This document shows, piece by piece, positions 6,725-8,080 of a stretch of DNA of 8,080 bases; positions within the stretch are counted from its first letter, which is position 1; the number at the start of each line of letters is the position of its first letter. Below the pieces are notes generated by a model. The model was not told the DNA's origin. It did not search any database and was given only the letters and a program-made list of their open reading frames with translations. The DNA comes from Oligoflexia bacterium (GTDB taxonomy: Bacteria; Bdellovibrionota; UBA1018; CAIMNF01): NCBI GenBank assembly GCA_903858975.1, contig CAIOKW010000026.1:1-8080 (forward strand), written 5' to 3'. The position numbers and the translations under genes were made by a program.

Positions 6725-6928
6725 TTAATGCTGACCTTGGTCTTCGCAACGATAAGTGTTGATTCCAAGGAGCGTGGTGATGGGGCAGAACCGAGAAAGG
6801 CCGGTCGCAATCAAGACGACACCCACGAACCCCCACTCGCCAACATAACCATAAATGGCGCTATACAAAAGTGCGACACCAGAAAAAATACGAACAAAAC
6901 TCTCTAAGTTACCAACGTTTAATTTCAT
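6725..6928 (-). CDS. YgaP-like small inner-membrane protein (DUF2892)
   Basis: The 67-residue product starts MKLNVGNLESFVRIFSGVALL and contains the hallmark GLSRFCPITTLLGINT (residues 43-58) of the YgaP transmembrane/DUF2892 family. Two membrane helices are visible (about 11-28 and 33-50) with Cys48 at the end of the second. The family usually ends in GINTC; here the last cysteine is displaced (GINTYRCED, C61). In other bacteria this domain stands alone or is fused to rhodanese, and its own role is not well defined. The start is well supported: the stop of the upstream lipoprotein gene is directly joined to GGAGAG, giving TAAGGAGAGCATATG, so translation is probably coupled. Length fits the stand-alone family. 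Confidence 0.9.
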   Translation of the reverse strand: MKLNVGNLESFVRIFSGVALLYSAIYGYVGEWGFVGVVLIATGLSRFCPITTLLGINTYRCEDQGQH

Positions 6929-6931
6929 ATG

Positions 6932-6937
6932 CTCTCC
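6932..6937 (-). promoter_or_regulatory. Ribosome binding site abutting the upstream stop codon
   Basis: GGAGAG immediately follows the TAA of the lipoprotein gene and stands three bases before the ATG of the DUF2892 gene (five from the GGAG core). A ribosome terminating on the first gene would cover this site, which points to coupling. Confidence 0.75.
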
Positions 6938-7363
6938 TTATTGAACGATGAGTGATCCACCTATTGTAGTGTATGTGTCTTGAAAGGTAAATGTGCCCGA
7001 AGAGTAAAGCGGCAAGGCGTCTGTTTGGGTCACGCTTGACCCACCCGTTCGCTCTTGAAACAAAGTGAGGCCCGTGACCGCAATTTGATGGGTGTTGGCG
7101 ATTCCAACATAGTTAAAATAGACCACAGTTCCGGTTGAAATCGTGCAGTTCAGCGACTGCCCCACCCCAAATGAATACCCCGCAGGCTCCGTACAACCGC
7201 AGATTCTTTTGATACTGGTATCATAGACCGCCAACTGTGCGGTGTGGGCAGCACAAGTCACGTTCGGCGTAGGATTGGTGGTCAAACCACAGGATTGAAT
7301 TAAAAGCGCCATTATTCCAATGACTTGAGAATTAAATCGCGCTTGTTTTCCGAAACCCACCAT
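6938..7363 (-). CDS. Cupredoxin-like lipoprotein lacking copper ligands
   Basis: This 141-residue protein has a lipoprotein-type leader (VIGIMALLIQSCG, Cys25 with Ser before it) followed by a Thr/Pro/Asn-rich linker. The C-terminal part has the order of a cupredoxin: GTVVYFNYVGIANTHQI (78-94, with His92 where the first copper His is expected), then a variable segment, then SGTFTFQDTYTTIGGSLIV (122-140), which matches the strand pattern G-x-F-x-F...G-x-L-x-V. The usual C-x-x-H-x-x-M loop between those strands is missing, so a type-1 copper site cannot form as in plastocyanin. Four further cysteines (C37, C55, C57, C73) may pair as disulfides. It is probably anchored in the outer or inner membrane facing the periplasm. 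It is the first gene of a two-gene unit with the DUF2892 gene, nine bases away. No ribosome site is visible before the ATG at 7363. The fold assignment is tentative. Confidence 0.65.
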   Translation of the reverse strand: MVGFGKQARFNSQVIGIMALLIQSCGLTTNPTPNVTCAAHTAQLAVYDTSIKRICGCTEPAGYSFGVGQSLNCTISTGTVVYFNYVGIANTHQIAVTGLTLFQERTGGSSVTQTDALPLYSSGTFTFQDTYTTIGGSLIVQ

Positions 7364-7369
7364 AGGCCG

Positions 7370-7398
7370 AGTGTCTCAAGGCCGGCTCTGAAAATCAA
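7370..7398 (-). promoter_or_regulatory. Weak candidate promoter of the lipoprotein-DUF2892 unit
   Basis: On the minus strand TTGATT (7398-7393, 4/6) and GACACT (7375-7370, 3/6) are separated by 17 bp and end six bases before the ATG at 7363. The -10 match is poor, but the spacing and the lack of a ribosome site fit a leaderless start. Confidence 0.3.
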
Positions 7399-7399
7399 A

Positions 7400-7428
7400 T
7401 TGATAAAATCGAGAACTTCAGTTAAAGT
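7400..7428 (+). promoter_or_regulatory. Promoter of the tRNA-Arg gene
   Basis: TTGATA (7400-7405, 5/6) and TAAAGT (7423-7428, 4/6) with a 17-bp spacer, ending 14 bases before the mature tRNA 5' end. Its -35 box is one base away from the -35 box of the candidate minus-strand promoter. Confidence 0.6.
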
Positions 7429-7442
7429 CTTGGCTTAAATGC

Positions 7443-7520
7443 GGGCCCGTAGCTCAGTTGGATTAGAGCGTCACACTACGGATGTGAAGGTCATAGGTTC
7501 GAACCCTTTCGGGCCCGCCA
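7443..7520 (+). tRNA. tRNA-Arg (anticodon ACG)
   Basis: The cloverleaf folds by eye: acceptor GGGCCCG with CGGGCCC (7 bp), D stem GCTC/GAGC with loop AGTTGGATTA, anticodon stem TCACA/TGTGA with loop CTACGGA, variable AGGTC, T stem ATAGG/CCTTT with loop TTCGAAC, discriminator G and encoded CCA (7518-7520). The anticodon is ACG, which reads CGN arginine codons after A34 is converted to inosine. The T stem has one U-U mismatch at its second pair. A T6 run starts directly after the CCA and may help end transcription. Confidence 0.96.
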
Positions 7521-7609
7521 TTTTTTAAATGTAGCACATTCAATAACTCCCCATTTATCCCATCTCCTAAAGAACCCATCTTATTAAGTGAATGAAAAAG
7601 AACATTTAT
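7521..7609. other. Gap between tRNA-Arg and the AbiEi-type gene
   Basis: An A/T-rich stretch without an open frame of note. It contains a T6 run next to the tRNA CCA and a small inverted repeat AATGT-AGC-ACATT (7528-7540). No second copy of the tRNA 3' end, integrase fragment or IS end is visible. Confidence 0.5.
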
Positions 7610-7638
7610 TTGAAATTATGTGCACTTTAATTCATACT
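7610..7638 (+). promoter_or_regulatory. Sigma70-type promoter of the AbiEi-type gene, leaderless geometry
   Basis: TTGAAA (7610-7615, 5/6) is followed after 17 bp by CATACT (7633-7638, 4/6). The expected start, about 7645-7646, coincides with the ATG at 7646, and no ribosome site lies between (the seven bases are GTTTTTA). Confidence 0.55.
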
Positions 7639-7645
7639 GTTTTTA

Positions 7646-8080
7646 ATGCCAGAGAAGCAATCCACAGCAAACCCCATAGCCCTAAAGAAATTAGGTGTCT
7701 TTAACGTATTTGATGCAAGAAAAGCGGGTGTTTCTCAGCCCAGTCTTTCTCGTTGGGTAAAGAACGGATTCATTCAGAGAATTGCCCGGGGCCTCTACCT
7801 TCATCCTGATTCACACATAGATCCCCAAACTATAGACTTCATAATTGCATGTGAGAAGTTCGGTCCCGCCTCAACCATCGGTGGCCTTACCGCCCTGTTT
7901 CACCATGGCTTGATCGAACAAGTTCCAACGCAAATCTGGATGATGACATCCCCTAAGCGAGTAAATAAAGATGCCCATTACCGGTGTTTACGCACAAAAA
8001 CGTCTCTAAAAATTGGGGTAGATCACAAAACTTATTTTCGAATCACTAATGTCGAAAGAACTTTGATCGAAGCGTTGAAG
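7646..8080 (+). CDS. AbiEi-family antitoxin/transcriptional regulator, 3' end outside window
   Basis: The ATG at 7646 opens 145 codons that run off the right edge. Residues about 10-55 form the winged-helix segment typical of AbiEi-type proteins: LGVFNVFDARKAGVSQPSLSR followed by WVKNGFIQRIARGLYLHP, that is, a recognition helix (QPSLSRWV) and the arginine-rich wing ending RGLYLHP. Residues 60-145 continue as the family's C-terminal region (FIIACEKFGPASTIGGLTAL, then VPTQIWMMTSP and RITNVERTLIEAL). In type IV toxin-antitoxin abortive-infection systems, AbiEi represses its own operon and counteracts AbiEii, a nucleotidyltransferase toxin. AbiEii is usually encoded directly downstream with a short overlap; that region is not in the window, so whether this is a complete system or an orphan regulator cannot be told. 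Its place just behind a tRNA gene fits horizontally acquired DNA. Confidence 0.85.
   Translation, partial: MPEKQSTANPIALKKLGVFNVFDARKAGVSQPSLSRWVKNGFIQRIARGLYLHPDSHIDPQTIDFIIACEKFGPASTIGGLTALFHHGLIEQVPTQIWMMTSPKRVNKDAHYRCLRTKTSLKIGVDHKTYFRITNVERTLIEALK

Noticed and set aside
7528..7540. AATGT-AGC-ACATT as intrinsic terminator after the tRNA
   Set aside because: The stem is only five mostly A/T pairs with a three-base loop, and the T run lies before rather than after it.

Overview
The window looks like a piece of a Gram-negative bacterial chromosome. Four of the eight genes carry Sec-type or lipoprotein-type export signals: a nucleotidase, a subtilase, a cysteine-paired secreted protein and a cupredoxin-like lipoprotein. 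A fifth, the ankyrin protein, probably does too. With the tandem-GAF sensor, the degenerate receiver and the moderate base composition, this resembles predatory or free-living Bdellovibrionota and neighbouring deltaproteobacterial lineages. That placement is a low-confidence impression; no marker gene here proves it.

Layout. 1-949 (minus): start of a tandem-GAF sensory protein, cut by the left edge. 1073-2932 (plus): 5'-nucleotidase-family metallophosphoesterase, divergent from the GAF gene; its promoter lies so close to the ATG that the mRNA should be leaderless. 5106-2929 (minus): a two-gene unit of an unrecognised 255-residue secreted protein followed by a subtilisin-like protease without a propeptide. 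The protease and nucleotidase genes converge and share the four bases TTAA as overlapping stop codons. 6046-5231 (minus): probable secreted ankyrin-repeat protein. 6662-6147 (minus): receiver-fold protein that has lost its phosphoacceptor, with a palindrome inside its promoter. 7363-6725 (minus): cupredoxin-like lipoprotein translationally coupled to a small YgaP-like (DUF2892) membrane protein. 7443-7520 (plus): tRNA-Arg(ACG). 7646-8080 (plus): start of an AbiEi-family antitoxin/regulator, cut by the right edge.

Two themes stand out. First, the propeptide-less secreted subtilase and its upstream secreted partner may form an uncharacterised protease/partner pair. Second, the tRNA-Arg followed directly by an AbiEi-type gene is the usual architecture of a genomic-island edge, so accessory DNA, including a possible AbiEii toxin, may lie just beyond the window. 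Several promoters (1037-1065, 7610-7638, and more weakly 6669-6695 and 7370-7398) sit 6-7 bases from an ATG with no or only a weak Shine-Dalgarno, suggesting that leaderless translation is common here. No stretch longer than 300 bases lacks a gene, and I saw no insertion sequence, CRISPR array or rRNA.
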